Positions 16,103-25,962 of a stretch of 64,000 nt of DNA are shown one piece after another (the first letter of the stretch is position 1; every line of letters begins with the position of its first letter). A program made the translations under genes and the position numbers. This stretch comes from Bacillus pseudomycoides. GTDB lineage: Bacteria; Bacillota; Bacilli; Bacillales; Bacillaceae_G. The notes below the pieces were generated by a model. It worked only from the letters and a program-made list of their open reading frames with translations. It was not told the DNA's origin and did not search any database. The DNA lies in NCBI RefSeq assembly GCF_002582035.1, contig NZ_NUQE01000020.1, positions 48,290-112,289 on the forward strand, written 5' to 3'.

Positions 16103-16291
16103 TTTATCCCTCTATTCGCGGGCAGTAAGACCCCACCTCTCTGTCGGGTGCTCCAACTGCGATTCTGAGCGAGCCGCTTCCGCTTTTCTTAAGAAGATAG
16201 GTGGGGGATAACTGTCCGTAAAAGCCCGATTTGAGAGTTGTCCATCAGTGAGAGATGAAAAAACTCTCCACTGATGGAAGTTTCACTTTAT
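16103..16291 (-). repeat. bcr1 repeat carrying an internal R2 segment
   Basis: A 189-base bcr1, TTTAT at both ends, in which the centre is replaced or interrupted by ~53 bases of the second repeat family (16137-16189, ending GCTTCCGCTTTTCT). The apical stem is changed to GAGAG/CTCTC below CCATCAGTG. Confidence 0.88.
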
Positions 16292-16342
16292 CCGTATTTT
16301 CTTCATCGTTTAGGGAAGAATAACGATGAAGGAGTGTGAAAA

Positions 16343-16969
16343 ATGATAAAACGATTTAGCATTCGCATGATGATGGTTTGCTTACTTTTAGTTGCATTAT
16401 GTGTAACTTGGCAAGCTGTGTCAGGAATCTCTCTTTCTGAAATGATTCATATGTATAAGAAAAATGAAGTGAAAGAAGTTCATGCAGCTGAGCAAAGTAA
16501 GCAAGCGATTCCAAGTACCTCAGTCATTCGTGCTTTAGAGAATGAAAAAGATTGGTCAAAATATCGTTCGATGGAAGTTATGGCAACAGGATATACAGCT
16601 GGCAGAGAGTCAACGGGGAAGACACAAGGGCATCCTGAGTATGGGATTACATATTCTGGTGTAAAAGTAAAACGGGACATATACTCAACAATTGCGGCTG
16701 ATTTGCGCGTATTTCCGATTGGAACAATCTTGTTTATTCCTGGCTATGGCTATGGGGTTGTAGCGGATAAAGGCGGTGCTATTAAGGGGAATCGACTTGA
16801 TTTATATTATGAAACCGTGCAAGATGTATACAGTCAATGGGGAAAGAAGAAAGTGAATGTTTACATTGTAAAAATGGGAAATGGAAAATTTACAGAACAA
16901 GATTTAACGCTTTTAAATGAAGCGGAACCGATGCAAGTGTTTCGCGGTCAATATTTAAACCAACGATAG
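16343..16969 (+). CDS. yuiC: YuiC-like 3D-domain cell-wall enzyme
   Basis: This 208-residue protein has an N-terminal membrane anchor (about residues 9-28), a polar linker and a C-terminal 3D domain (residues ~75-185). The domain contains [20 protein letters not shown] and [17 protein letters not shown], whose spaced aspartates name the family. B. subtilis YuiC is a stationary-phase muralytic enzyme of the Sps/MltA-like barrel fold acting on peptidoglycan glycan strands. Start ATG follows GAAGGAG. It is separated from yuiB by a terminator and a bcr1 copy, unlike the compact B. subtilis arrangement. Confidence 0.88.
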   Translation: MIKRFSIRMMMVCLLLVALCVTWQAVSGISLSEMIHMYKKNEVKEVHAAEQSKQAIPSTSVIRALENEKDWSKYRSMEVMATGYTAGRESTGKTQGHPEYGITYSGVKVKRDIYSTIAADLRVFPIGTILFIPGYGYGVVADKGGAIKGNRLDLYYETVQDVYSQWGKKKVNVYIVKMGNGKFTEQDLTLLNEAEPMQVFRGQYLNQR

Positions 16970-17001
16970 TCTAGACGCTAATGGCGCTAGACTTTTTTTC
17001 A
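16969..17001 (+). terminator. Terminator of yuiC
   Basis: GTCTAGACGCTAATGGCGCTAGAC stem-loop followed by TTTTTTT. Confidence 0.8.
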
Positions 17002-17019
17002 TTCTCTTGTCATCATGAA

Positions 17020-17074
17020 ATAAAATGAAACTTCCATCGGTGGGAATCTTACTGCCCGCGAATAGCGGGATAAA
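17020..17074 (+). repeat. Mini-bcr1 before DUF309 gene
   Basis: 55-base deletion form from ATAAAATGAAACTTCC to CCCGCGAATAGCGGG-ATAAA, 38 bases upstream of the ATG at 17113. Confidence 0.9.
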
Positions 17075-17112
17075 ATAGAGGAGAAAGAAAATATAGCAAA
17101 GGGAGAGCATAT

Positions 17113-17493
17113 ATGGAAGACTATCCTTTAGCGTATTATGAGTTTTTTATAAGGTATAACGAAGGCGATTATTATACGTGTCATGACTTATTGGAAGAAA
17201 TGTGGCTCGAAGATCGAGGGAATTTGTTTTTAAAAGGTTTATTGCAAATGGCAGTCGCTCAGTATCATTATAGCTATGGAAATATAAAGGGAGCACGAAT
17301 GATGATGGAAGTGGCGGAAGAGTATTTAACTCCATATTGTCCTGTTTATTGGAACTTAAATGTGGAAAAGGTCGTACACTTTATTCAAGTGTGCCGCAAA
17401 ATTTTACCGAAAGAGATAAATCGAATTCCATATGAGCAAGTTCAAACTTTGCCGCAGCTCCCAGAGTTTCTTCTATATATAGAAGAAGTTTGA
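17113..17493 (+). CDS. DUF309 family protein
   Basis: This 126-residue helical protein has the DUF309 signature: FIRYNEGDYYTCHDLLEEMWLEDRG near residues 12-36 (H-D/E-x2-E-x2-W), LLQMAVAQYHYSYGN and a Gly-Ala-rich helix. The family forms helical bundles of unknown activity. Start ATG has AAAGGGAGAG upstream. Its leader carries a mini-bcr1. pepA follows 62 bases later, but a -10-like TATAAT at 17521 suggests pepA has its own promoter. Confidence 0.85.
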   Translation: MEDYPLAYYEFFIRYNEGDYYTCHDLLEEMWLEDRGNLFLKGLLQMAVAQYHYSYGNIKGARMMMEVAEEYLTPYCPVYWNLNVEKVVHFIQVCRKILPKEINRIPYEQVQTLPQLPEFLLYIEEV

Positions 17494-17555
17494 ATTGTCG
17501 CATTTTCACGAAAATAAAGCTATAATAGAAACAGAAAAAATCTGGGGGTGCTAGC

Positions 17556-19040
17556 ATGTTTCAAGTGCAAAAAGAACTAGCAAGTCATGAAGCGGTAGTT
17601 GTTGCTTTATTTGAAGATAAGGTAATGAGTAGTTTTTTAAAAGAATTAAATCAGGCGTTTGATGGACATTTACAAGTGCTGCTAGACGAGAAAGAAATTT
17701 CTCCGAAGAAAAAAGTAATTTCGAAAGTACATAGCTTAGGGAAAACAGATGCAAAGCGTTACTACTTTGTTGGTCTTGGCAAAAAAGAAAGATATACAAC
17801 AGAAACATTACGCGGTGCACTTGGAAAGTTAGCGAAAACGTTACACAGTGCAAAAGTAAAAAATGTCGCGTTTGTATTAGATTCATTCGTTACTGAAAAA
17901 ATGGATGCAATTGATGTTGCACATATTGCAGCAGAAACATATTGTCTTGGTACATATGAGTTAGTAACATATAAAACAAACCAAAAAGAAGCACATCAAT
18001 TAGAAAGCTTTGTTGTTATTACAGAGGAAGATCCGCAAGAAATTGAAGCAGCGTTAACAGTTGGTTATGTACACGGCCGTGCTACAAACTCTGCGCGTAC
18101 GCTTGTGAATCTGCCGCCAAACGTATTAACAGCAACAGCTTTAGCTAACTATGCGGTTGAGCTGGCAGAAAAATATGATATGGACTATAAAGTACTTGAG
18201 AAAGAAGAGATGGAAGAGCTTGGAATGGGTGCGCTTCTTGCAGTCAACCAAGGTTCTACAGAACCGCCAAAAATGATTGCTCTTTTATACAAAGGTAAAG
18301 AAGAGTGGACTGATGTAATTGGCTTAGTTGGTAAAGGGATTACATACGATACAGGCGGTTATTCTCTGAAACCGCGCGAAAGTATGGTTGGTATGAAAGG
18401 TGATATGGGCGGCGCAGCAGCTGTTCTTGGAGCGATGGAAATTATCGGTGAGCTTCGCCCAGAACAAAACGTAGTGGCTGTTATCCCGTCTACAGATAAC
18501 ATGGTGAGTGCTGATGCATTTAAACCAGATGATGTGATCACATCGATGAGTGGTAAAACAATTGAAGTATTAAATACAGATGCAGAAGGCCGCTTAGCGT
18601 TAGCTGACGGTATTACGTATGCGAAAAAGCTTGGTGCAAATTATCTTGTTGATGTCGCGACATTAACAGGAGGCATTATTGTTGCTCTTGGAAACCATAC
18701 GACAGGTGCAATGACAAATAACGAGGCATTTTATGAGCAAATGTTAGAAGCAGCGATGGAAACAGATGAGCCGATTTGGCAATTACCAATTTTTGAACGC
18801 GATAAAGAGCGTGTTCGCAACAGTAAATTTGCAGATTTAAACAACTCACCAGGACGCGATGGCCATGCGATCATGGCAGGAACATTCCTTGGAGAGTTTG
18901 CGGAAGAAACACCTTGGGTGCATTTAGATATTGCAGGAACATCTGATACAAAGGGCTCGCACGACCTAGGTCCAGCTGGTGGGACAGGCGCGATGGCGCG
19001 TACATTAGCAACACTTGTTGAGCGTTTTGGAGAAGAGTAA
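17556..19040 (+). CDS. pepA: Leucyl aminopeptidase, M17
   Basis: This 494-residue protein is a cytosolic hexameric M17 aminopeptidase that removes N-terminal residues from peptides. The N-terminal macrodomain-like part covers about residues 1-165. The catalytic domain shows [16 protein letters not shown] (metal-binding Lys and Asp near 255), [13 protein letters not shown] and the diagnostic [13 protein letters not shown] near residue 340, which supplies two-metal ligands and the Arg of the active site. Length is normal. Start ATG follows TGGGGGTG. B. subtilis calls this gene yuiE, with the same neighbours. Confidence 0.95.
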   Translation: MFQVQKELASHEAVVVALFEDKVMSSFLKELNQAFDGHLQVLLDEKEISPKKKVISKVHSLGKTDAKRYYFVGLGKKERYTTETLRGALGKLAKTLHSAKVKNVAFVLDSFVTEKMDAIDVAHIAAETYCLGTYELVTYKTNQKEAHQLESFVVITEEDPQEIEAALTVGYVHGRATNSARTLVNLPPNVLTATALANYAVELAEKYDMDYKVLEKEEMEELGMGALLAVNQGSTEPPKMIALLYKGKEEWTDVIGLVGKGITYDTGGYSLKPRESMVGMKGDMGGAAAVLGAMEIIGELRPEQNVVAVIPSTDNMVSADAFKPDDVITSMSGKTIEVLNTDAEGRLALADGITYAKKLGANYLVDVATLTGGIIVALGNHTTGAMTNNEAFYEQMLEAAMETDEPIWQLPIFERDKERVRNSKFADLNNSPGRDGHAIMAGTFLGEFAEETPWVHLDIAGTSDTKGSHDLGPAGGTGAMARTLATLVERFGEE

Positions 19041-19045
19041 ATGAG

Positions 19046-19077
19046 GAAAGGATTGGCAGATGCCAATCCTTTTTTAG
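19046..19077 (+). terminator. Terminator of pepA
   Basis: AGGATTGGCA/TGCCAATCCTTTTTT hairpin. Confidence 0.85.
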
Positions 19078-19140
19078 ATTTATCCCAGCGTTTTCCTTTC
19101 GTAAACAAGGAGTTAAATATTGTAAACAGATAAAAAATAT

Positions 19141-19170
19141 TTGAGGAAAGCGCTATTTTTTTCATATAAT
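19141..19170 (+). promoter_or_regulatory. pgcA promoter
   Basis: TTGAGG (19141-19146), an 18-base spacer and consensus TATAAT (19165-19170). Confidence 0.65.
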
Positions 19171-19201
19171 GGGGTTATGCCCATTGAGAGGAGAGAGCAA
19201 C

Positions 19202-20926
19202 ATGGAATGGAAAACAGAATATAAACGTTGGATTTCCTTTGCGAATTTAGATGCAGAGCTAAAGCAGCAACTAGAAGCAATGCAAAGTGATGAAAAGAAA
19301 ATTGAAGATAGTTTTTATAAAAATTTAGAATTTGGTACAGGTGGTATGCGCGGGGAACTAGGTGCTGGCACAAATCGTTTAAATGTGTACACTGTCCGCA
19401 AGGCAACAGAAGGTTTAGCTCGTTTCATTGAAAATCAAGGTGAAGAAGCAAAAGCACGCGGCGTTGTTGTTGCGTATGATTCTCGTCACAAGTCACCAGA
19501 GTTTGCGATGGAAGTAGCAGCAACATTAGGTGCTCATGGCATTAAAACATATGTATTTGAAAGCCTACGCCCAACACCAGAGCTTTCTTTTGCAGTACGT
19601 TATTTACATACATGCAGTGGAATCGTTCTTACAGCAAGCCACAATCCGCCGGAATATAATGGCTATAAAGTGTACGGTGATGATGGTGGACAATTGCCTC
19701 CAAAAGAAGCGGATGAGTTAATTCATTATGTAAATAATGTAAGTGACGAATTAACAGTAGAGGTTGCTGATGTAGAGCAATTGAAACAAAATGGTCTCTT
19801 ACAGATCATCGGTCAAGAAGTTGATGATGCATATTTAGAACAATTAAAGACAGTTATTCTTAATAAAGAGCTTGTGAAGGAAGTTGGACAAGATTTAAAA
19901 ATTGTCTTTTCACCTTTGCATGGAACATCTAATATTCCGGCTCGCCGTGGTTTAGAGGCAGTTGGGTTTAAAAATGTAACTGTTGTGAAAGAACAAGAAC
20001 AGCCAGATCCAGACTTTTCAACAGTAAAATCTCCAAATCCAGAAGAACATGCTGCATTTGAATTGGCAATTCGATACGGTGAAGAAATTGATGCAGATGT
20101 ATTAATTGCAACAGATCCAGATGCTGATCGTCTTGGTGTAGCAGTTCGTAATCATGATGGTCAGTATCAAGTGTTAACAGGAAATCAAACAGGTGCGTTA
20201 ATGTTGGATTACTTATTAACACAAAAGAAAGAACAAGGTATTTTACCGACAAACGGTGTTGTATTAAAAACAATCGTTACATCTGAATTAGGACGCACAA
20301 TCGCAAAATCTTACGGACTTGATACAATCGATACGTTAACTGGCTTTAAATTCATCGGTGAAAAGATTAAGCAATATGAAGCGAGCGGCGAATATGAGTT
20401 CCAGTTTGGTTATGAAGAAAGCTACGGCTATTTAATTCGTCCGTTCTGTCGTGATAAAGACGCAGTACAGTCTGTATTATTTGCATGTGAAGTTGCCGCA
20501 TATTATAAAGCGCAAGGCAAAACATTATATGATGGTTTACTTGAAGTATTTGAAAAGTACGGATATTTCCGTGAAGGACTTGTTTCCTTAACGTTAAAAG
20601 GAAAAGACGGAGCAGAGCAAATTCAACATATGATGACATCTTTCCGTGAAAATAGACCGACAGAAGTGGCTGGCTTAGAAGTAACAATTGCTGAAGATTA
20701 TAAAGCAAGCGTTAGAACAAAAGTAAAAGAAGATGCGACAGAAGAAATTGAATTACCAAAATCTAATGTATTAAAGTATTATTTGGCAGATGGATCTTGG
20801 TTCTGCCTGCGACCATCAGGAACAGAGCCGAAGATTAAGTTTTACTTTGGCGTACAAGGAGATTCACTACAACATAGTGAAGAGAAGCTTGAAGCAATTA
20901 AAAAAGATATTATGAATCGTTTTTAA
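19202..20926 (+). CDS. pgcA: Phosphoglucomutase
   Basis: This 574-residue alpha-D-phosphohexomutase interconverts glucose-6-phosphate and glucose-1-phosphate, the entry to UDP-glucose and wall or lipoteichoic glycans. The phosphoserine loop [13 protein letters not shown] lies near residues 143-155, the Mg loop DPDADRLG near 305, and the phosphate-binding [12 protein letters not shown] near the C-terminus. ATG 19202 is used because GGAGAGAG precedes it; a longer in-frame start exists but lies on the promoter side. Its product is the substrate of gtaB encoded 4.8 kb downstream. Confidence 0.95.
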   Translation: MEWKTEYKRWISFANLDAELKQQLEAMQSDEKKIEDSFYKNLEFGTGGMRGELGAGTNRLNVYTVRKATEGLARFIENQGEEAKARGVVVAYDSRHKSPEFAMEVAATLGAHGIKTYVFESLRPTPELSFAVRYLHTCSGIVLTASHNPPEYNGYKVYGDDGGQLPPKEADELIHYVNNVSDELTVEVADVEQLKQNGLLQIIGQEVDDAYLEQLKTVILNKELVKEVGQDLKIVFSPLHGTSNIPARRGLEAVGFKNVTVVKEQEQPDPDFSTVKSPNPEEHAAFELAIRYGEEIDADVLIATDPDADRLGVAVRNHDGQYQVLTGNQTGALMLDYLLTQKKEQGILPTNGVVLKTIVTSELGRTIAKSYGLDTIDTLTGFKFIGEKIKQYEASGEYEFQFGYEESYGYLIRPFCRDKDAVQSVLFACEVAAYYKAQGKTLYDGLLEVFEKYGYFREGLVSLTLKGKDGAEQIQHMMTSFRENRPTEVAGLEVTIAEDYKASVRTKVKEDATEEIELPKSNVLKYYLADGSWFCLRPSGTEPKIKFYFGVQGDSLQHSEEKLEAIKKDIMNRF

Positions 20927-20931
20927 TATGA

Positions 20932-20962
20932 GTAAAGAGGGGATATTTCCCTCTTTTTTTTA
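20932..20962 (+). terminator. Terminator of pgcA
   Basis: AAAGAGGG/CCCTCTTTTTTTT hairpin. Confidence 0.85.
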
Positions 20963-21283
20963 TGTCTCTATATAAAGGCGGAAAAAAATGTTAGATGAGC
21001 ATGAAATTTTTCTTATTTATTTTCTTATTTTGTGATAGAATTTTATTCCGTGCGGGATAAGTATGCGCTTTCAATTCAGAAGTTTGTGTAAGAAATGAAA
21101 ATTTAGAAGAATTGCATTTTTTTCTTATCAAAAAATAGCAATTAAATGTATGAATATTCACTATATTTTAAAGGAAGTCCATAAGCGGCCGATTGATTCA
21201 ACTGATCATCAGTGCAGGAGAATATCTATGATGAAAGTTTCATTTTCTATCTAGGTTTAATTCATAAAAAGAGAGTTGAGTGT
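20963..21283. other. Intergenic region before the small-transporter pair
   Basis: AT-rich and without a gene. The right part is a decayed bcr1 (21187-21250). GTGCGGGATAAG near 21052 may be another scrap of the same element. Confidence 0.4.
21187..21250 (-). repeat. Degenerate bcr1 remnant
   Basis: CCGATTGATTCAACTGATCATCAGTG...GATGAAAGTTTCATTTTCTAT lines up with the bcr1 half CCGATTGGTTCAACTAACCATCAGTG...GATGGAAGTTTCACTTTAT, with many changes and a disrupted hairpin. Confidence 0.65.
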
Positions 21284-21625
21284 ATGAAAGCATCTATTAA
21301 AAATTATGTGTTTTTACATGCAGCCTTTTTTTTATACTCTATCATAATGGTGTATATGAAATGGGCGGCAAAATTTTCAATTACTTCAATTAGTTTTTTC
21401 TTAGCTTACATGGGACTTATTATTCTTTTGTTTGGGTATGCAATTATTTGGCAACAAGTAATTAAACATTTTGAAATATCTAAAGCGTATTCACATCGAG
21501 GGGTTATTATTTTATGGGGACTTCTATGGTCCGTAGTATTTTTTGGAGATGTCATAAAATGGAATAATATACTAGGTGCAGCTATCATTATAATTGGAAT
21601 TGTTGTGGTGACAAAAGATGAATAA
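21284..21625 (+). CDS. Small EamA/SMR-like membrane transporter, subunit 1
   Basis: This 113-residue protein has four hydrophobic segments and the half-size EamA/SMR architecture, ending ILGAAIIIIGIVVVTKDE as in ArnE/ArnF-type undecaprenyl-phosphate-sugar flippases. The start is placed at the ATG with GAGAGTTG upstream; a longer frame would run back into the bcr1 remnant. It overlaps the next gene by 8 bases, and both are the same kind of protein, so they probably form a heterodimer. Substrate (a lipid-linked sugar) is inferred from the neighbours. Confidence 0.7.
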   Translation: MKASIKNYVFLHAAFFLYSIIMVYMKWAAKFSITSISFFLAYMGLIILLFGYAIIWQQVIKHFEISKAYSHRGVIILWGLLWSVVFFGDVIKWNNILGAAIIIIGIVVVTKDE

Positions 21626-21956
21626 ATTTGTACTGCTTTATATTTTGGGGGTTATTTTAGCAAATTATTCCCAAATTTTGCTAAAAAAAGCAACGTTAGC
21701 TGTTTATGATACGAAATGGAAAGAGTATGTGAATCGCTATGTAATTAGCGGATATTCTTTATTTGTGATAAATGCAGGTTTAAATGTGATTGCGATGAAA
21801 GGTGTCCCGTTAAAGCAAGCACCCGTTATAGAATCGCTTAGTTATGTTGTTATTTTAGTATTCGGTTGGTATTTTCTTGGCGAGAAAATTACGAAAAGAA
21901 AAGTAATAGGAAATATTATTATCATTATAGGAATTGCTGTGTTTTGTATGCAATGA
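21618..21956 (+). CDS. Small EamA/SMR-like membrane transporter, subunit 2
   Basis: This 112-residue, four-helix partner of the preceding protein has LILLKKAT-like and GEKITKRKVIGNIIIIIGIAV motifs typical of the second half of EamA/ArnF proteins. Translational coupling is suggested by the 8-base overlap. With the DUF2142 enzyme, GT2 and DUF2304 that follow it forms a compact five-gene set for making, flipping and transferring a lipid-linked sugar. Confidence 0.7.
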   Translation: MNKFVLLYILGVILANYSQILLKKATLAVYDTKWKEYVNRYVISGYSLFVINAGLNVIAMKGVPLKQAPVIESLSYVVILVFGWYFLGEKITKRKVIGNIIIIIGIAVFCMQ

Positions 21957-22024
21957 GAGGAGTGTATTTCTAGAATAAGTAGTGTTAATTTACGAAAAAT
22001 AATATAAATGGAGTGTTATTTTGT

Positions 22025-23986
22025 ATGATAAATAGGAAAAAGATATTTTTGTCTTTTTTTGTGATTTTTTGCGCAGTTTTGTATGTATGCCTGACGGGAC
22101 ATATTCATACTGTAAGCAAAAGTCTTGCTTACAGCAATTATAAGATGGTTGATTTAGCCGAGGGTGATGAATTACGACAAGAGTTTCATTTTGATGGGGA
22201 AAACCCAAAGAATTTGTTATTACCTCTTACAAGCGAAAGTTATCATAAAGATGCACTATTGGAGTATGAACTTTCAGTTAAAGGCAGAGTAGTGAGTAAA
22301 GAGACAATCGATTTGAAAAAATGGGGTGGAGAAGACTATATTAAAGATCCTCATTTTAAAAGTAGTATCATAGTTCCGATTCCAAAAGATCTAGATAATG
22401 ATGTTGTCTTAAAAGTGAAAATAGTGAAAGCAGAGAATGGTGAAAAAATTTCTATTCGTACTGGGACAGCATTATCATCAGATGGAAAATTAATTGTTAA
22501 TGGTAAAGAAGCTAAAGGACAAGCAGTAGCGGCTAAAGTATTATACGATCAACTGGATTGGCTAAAAATTAGACAAGCTACAATTACCGCATTAGTTGCT
22601 TTAGTTGTTTTAGCTTTAATCGGAAAAAATACAATTAAGAATTTTGTTGTTGTGGCTGGGGCAATGGGGATTATGTTTAGTTTTAATAATCCGCTTTTTG
22701 AAGCAACTGATGAGAATTTTCATTTTGCAAAAGCTTATGATATTAGTTTAGGGCATCTTCTGTCTACGAAACAAGGTGATAAAGTAGGCGTTAACTTGCC
22801 GGAAAATATAGACGACATGCCACGACCAAATCAATATGAGACAACTTATGGATTGCTTCAAAAAGGCGAAAGGTACGATAGGGCTAAGAGCGAGGTATGG
22901 GATACGTATACCTTTGCAAGTAAAACAAAATTTGTCGAGCAGCCGACAACGGCCGTTTATACACCAATTCCATATATTCCACAAGCTCTTGGCTTGTTTA
23001 TTGCCCATATATTAGGTTTAAAAGCTTTCAATGCTCTAATGTTAGGAAGGATTTTCAACTTAATTGTATATATTGTCTTGACTGCAATGGCGATAAAAAT
23101 AATTCCAAGATTGAAAAATACGCTAGCGTTTTTAGCTTCATTTCCGTTATTTGTATCATTAGCTGCATCATTTTCGGCTGACGCAATGTTGATGGGGTTA
23201 ACTTACTTATTTATTGCTATTACATTACAGAAACTTATGTGTTCGGAAAAGAATGTATTACGAGTTAAGGACTTTGTTATTCCAAGCTTGTTATTAATCC
23301 TTATTGTATTGTGTAAATTTACGTATTGGCCATTATCATTCTTAATGCTGTCATTTGTTGGACGGGACCTATTCCGTACGAAAATGCAAGGTATTCTTTC
23401 TTTTCTTACGCTTGCAGGTATATCTGGTTTCATGATGAGTGCTTGGAATTTATTTGTGATGAAGTTTGTTGGAACAATTAATCCAAATGTAAACATTAAT
23501 CCAGTTGAGCAATTGAAATTCATTTTTGGACATCCAGTTGCGGCTATGAAAACATTCTTTGGAACTTTTGAAGACGGAATGAGTACGTGGCTGACTACGT
23601 TAAATCAAGTTGGATGGGTAACGCATTTAATGAGCGGTATTGTAATTATTAGTTTGGTTGGGCTTGTTATGACAGCAATCTTTGATTATACAGAAGATAA
23701 GTTTAAATTACGCAACTTCGATTATGGGATTTTTATTGTAACAAGCATAAGTATAGTTGGACTCGTTATGCTAAGTTTATATTTAACTTGGTCTGAAGTT
23801 GGTGCAGATTTTATAGATGGGTTACAAGGAAGATATTTCTTACCTATTTTGCCAATTATATTATTTATGTTTAATGAAAAAATGAATGTAAAACAGCATT
23901 CGGAGTTAACGGCACAGAAATCCGCGCAGTTAGCGTGTTGTATGTTGTTGTATGCAAATGTTTTTATGTTAGGTTATTTATATTAA
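22025..23986 (+). CDS. DUF2142 polytopic membrane protein, GT-C-like
   Basis: This ~653-residue protein starts with one membrane segment, a soluble extracytoplasmic domain (about residues 30-180) and then about ten membrane segments. The motif EATDENFHFAKAYDIS near residue 225 is the acidic loop typical of DUF2142 and of GT-C glycosyltransferases, where acidic residues bind the metal or lipid-sugar donor. A role in transferring a lipid-linked sugar to a wall polymer is inferred. I choose ATG 22025; GTG 22013 overlaps the GGAG ribosome site. Confidence 0.7.
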   Translation: MINRKKIFLSFFVIFCAVLYVCLTGHIHTVSKSLAYSNYKMVDLAEGDELRQEFHFDGENPKNLLLPLTSESYHKDALLEYELSVKGRVVSKETIDLKKWGGEDYIKDPHFKSSIIVPIPKDLDNDVVLKVKIVKAENGEKISIRTGTALSSDGKLIVNGKEAKGQAVAAKVLYDQLDWLKIRQATITALVALVVLALIGKNTIKNFVVVAGAMGIMFSFNNPLFEATDENFHFAKAYDISLGHLLSTKQGDKVGVNLPENIDDMPRPNQYETTYGLLQKGERYDRAKSEVWDTYTFASKTKFVEQPTTAVYTPIPYIPQALGLFIAHILGLKAFNALMLGRIFNLIVYIVLTAMAIKIIPRLKNTLAFLASFPLFVSLAASFSADAMLMGLTYLFIAITLQKLMCSEKNVLRVKDFVIPSLLLILIVLCKFTYWPLSFLMLSFVGRDLFRTKMQGILSFLTLAGISGFMMSAWNLFVMKFVGTINPNVNINPVEQLKFIFGHPVAAMKTFFGTFEDGMSTWLTTLNQVGWVTHLMSGIVIISLVGLVMTAIFDYTEDKFKLRNFDYGIFIVTSISIVGLVMLSLYLTWSEVGADFIDGLQGRYFLPILPIILFMFNEKMNVKQHSELTAQKSAQLACCMLLYANVFMLGYLY

Positions 23987-24007
23987 AGTGGAGTGGGGGG
24001 ATTATTT

Positions 24008-24724
24008 TTGTTTAAAAAGAAGCTCATTATTATTCCTGCCTATAATGAATCAACGAACTTAATTCATGTTGTAGAGGATATAAAAACGAATGCACCAGAT
24101 TTTGATTACGTCATTATTAATGACTGTTCAAAGGATGATACAGAGCAAATTTGTAAAGATAATAATTTTAACTATGTCAGTTTGCCAATTAATTTAGGAA
24201 TCGGTGGAGCGATGCAAACGGGGTATAAATATGCGCGGCGCCACGGTTATAATATCGCTGTACAATTTGATGGTGACGGTCAACATGATGCTGCCTATTT
24301 AGGCGTTCTTCTTCAAACGATGGAAGAAAAACAGGCAGATATGGTAATTGGTTCACGTTTTATCGATAAAGAAGGCTTTCAGTCTTCCTTCACAAGAAGA
24401 TTAGGAATTCGTTTCTTTGAAAAGTTAATTAAAGTTGTATCTGGAAAAATAATCACGGATGCTACTTCTGGATTTAGAATGGTGAATTGCGATATTATTA
24501 ATGAATTTTGCGATTACTATCCAAAAGATTATCCAGAGCCAGAAAGTATTGTTTCTGTATTAAGAAATGATTATAAAATAGAGGAAGCTCCTGTACTTAT
24601 GCGAGAAAGAATTGGTGGGACATCCTCGATTGTAAATTACAAAGCAATTTATTACATGTTTAAAGTGACACTTGCGATTACAATCGACAGATTAAAACCT
24701 AAACGAAAGGAGAATGTTTCATGA
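24008..24724 (+). CDS. GT2 glycosyltransferase, polyprenyl-phosphate type
   Basis: This 238-residue family 2 glycosyltransferase shows IIIPAYNES at the N-terminus, NDCSKDDT for the nucleotide and FDGDGQHDA (near residue 95) as the metal-binding DxD region, then ATSGFRMVNCDII. It lacks the C-terminal membrane pair of DPM1-like enzymes; that role may be filled by the adjacent DUF2304 protein. TTG 24008 is the best start (GGGGGG seven bases before it), with GTG 23993 as alternative. It overlaps the next gene by 4 bases (ATGA). Confidence 0.82.
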   Translation: MFKKKLIIIPAYNESTNLIHVVEDIKTNAPDFDYVIINDCSKDDTEQICKDNNFNYVSLPINLGIGGAMQTGYKYARRHGYNIAVQFDGDGQHDAAYLGVLLQTMEEKQADMVIGSRFIDKEGFQSSFTRRLGIRFFEKLIKVVSGKIITDATSGFRMVNCDIINEFCDYYPKDYPEPESIVSVLRNDYKIEEAPVLMRERIGGTSSIVNYKAIYYMFKVTLAITIDRLKPKRKENVS

Positions 24725-25113
24725 CAATTCGCCTTCAAGTATTCATTATTTTAGGTGTATTAGTAGGGTTGATTATTTTTACAAACCTAGTGCGTAAAGA
24801 GAAGTTAGACCTGAAGTATGTACTAACATGGTTTGGCGTTTTAATCGGTATTTTCATCATTGGAATTTTGCCAAAAACAATTAATGTTGTATCGGATATA
24901 TTAGGCGTTGCAACGCCAATTAACGCACTGTTCTTTTTTGGATTTATATTTGTAACATGTGTATTGTTCTTTTTAACGATTGTTGTTTCAAGATCTGCTG
25001 CTCGTATTAAAGAGTTGACGCAAATCGTAGCGATTCATCAGCATGAAAATGAAAAAATGAAGAAACAGTTGGAAAACTTTTATAAAGAAGAGACACAAAA
25101 AGTGACTATGTAA
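24721..25113 (+). CDS. DUF2304 membrane protein
   Basis: This 130-residue protein has three membrane helices (about residues 5-22, 35-55 and 68-92) followed by a charged coiled-coil tail (ARIKELTQIVAIHQHENEKMKKQLENF). DUF2304 genes commonly follow GT2 enzymes of this kind, and the protein may anchor the transferase at the membrane. The stop codon TAA shares its last base with the left end of a degenerate bcr1 copy. Confidence 0.8.
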   Translation: MTIRLQVFIILGVLVGLIIFTNLVRKEKLDLKYVLTWFGVLIGIFIIGILPKTINVVSDILGVATPINALFFFGFIFVTCVLFFLTIVVSRSAARIKELTQIVAIHQHENEKMKKQLENFYKEETQKVTM

Positions 25114-25247
25114 TAAAGTGAATTTTTATGAGAGCGCTTTCCCTATAGATGGTTAGTTGAACGAATCGGACTCTAACAGGAAACCTAACTTTTAGGATTG
25201 CTCATGACCTTGAGATGAGAGCTGATTGCCTATTAGAGTGGGATAAA
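25113..25247 (+). repeat. Degenerate bcr1 copy
   Basis: ATAAAGTGAA..., GATGGTTAGTTGAACGAATCGGACTCTAACAGG and GTGGGATAAA preserve the order of bcr1, but the apical hairpin and the central stem have largely decayed. Confidence 0.85.
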
Positions 25248-25249
25248 GA

Positions 25250-25281
25250 GAAGGAGTGAATCTTGCATTCACTCCTTTTTG
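25250..25281 (+). terminator. Terminator between the two bcr1 copies
   Basis: AAGGAGTGAAT/ATTCACTCCTTTTT hairpin, closing the transporter-DUF2142-GT2-DUF2304 transcript. Confidence 0.85.
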
Positions 25282-25313
25282 CATACGTGTAATTTAAACT
25301 TATTTAGGTAAAT

Positions 25314-25467
25314 ATAAAGTGAAACTTCCATCAGTGGGGATTTTCTTCATCCCCACTGATGGTTAGTTGAACCAATCGGGCTTTTACGGGCAGTTATCCC
25401 GCCTATCTTCTTCGCTTTTCTCTGCATCTTGAGGTGAGGGTCTTACTGCCCGTTAATGCGGGATAAA
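25314..25467 (+). repeat. bcr1 repeat, canonical full-length copy
   Basis: 154 bases from ATAAAGTGAAACTTCCATC to TTAATGCGGGATAAA. The hairpin CCATCAGTGGGG/CCCCACTGATGG is perfect. This is the reference copy for comparisons in this window. Confidence 0.96.
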
Positions 25468-25591
25468 GTATGAATACTATGGTTATGGATAGTTTTAATA
25501 TAATAATCTATTAGGTTTTTTTCATTTTCTTACTATTTAAGTGGATTTTTTTATTGGAAAAGTATAGTATATTCTTATTTTATTGAAGTGA
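25468..25591. other. AT-rich spacer upstream of gtaB region
   Basis: No gene, repeat or clear hairpin is seen here. It continues into a decayed coding fragment and then the gtaB promoter. Confidence 0.35.
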
Positions 25592-25735
25592 AAGAATGAA
25601 GAAGTAAAGGCGGCAGCATATGGTAACGCTAGCATAAAGCATGTTGCACTTTTAGATATTAATGGAAGTGAAGGAAAGTGACAAATAAAGGACAACTATA
25701 AAGTAACCTTGACGAATAAAGAAGCAATCATGTAG
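25592..25735 (+). pseudogene. Possible decayed coding fragment
   Basis: One frame reads KNEEVKAAAYGNASIKHVAL then LDINGSEGK, an in-frame TGA (25679), QIKDNYKVTLTNKEAIM and a TAG. It has protein-like composition (beta-rich, surface-protein-like) but no start with a ribosome site. I suspect the remains of a secreted or S-layer-type protein; the source gene is not identified. Confidence 0.3.
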
Positions 25736-25889
25736 AATTTGTAGGAAGTGTCATTTTCGGTAAGTGGGAAACAAACATGTAAGAAAACTGTAATATGACA
25801 CTTAGATTAATAGATATATAATATAGAAGTTGCGTTTTTTCTATAAGAGATGTCTTGTCAAGGAATAAAATGTATTCAATAAATATATT

Positions 25890-25918
25890 TTGACAGGGCA
25901 AATTAAAAAATAAATATT
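25890..25918 (+). promoter_or_regulatory. Possible gtaB promoter
   Basis: TTGACA (25890-25895), a 17-base spacer and AATATT (25913-25918). Confidence 0.5.
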
Positions 25919-25962
25919 TGTATAAATGCGCATATATACCAACAAAGAAAGAGGTTATAAGC

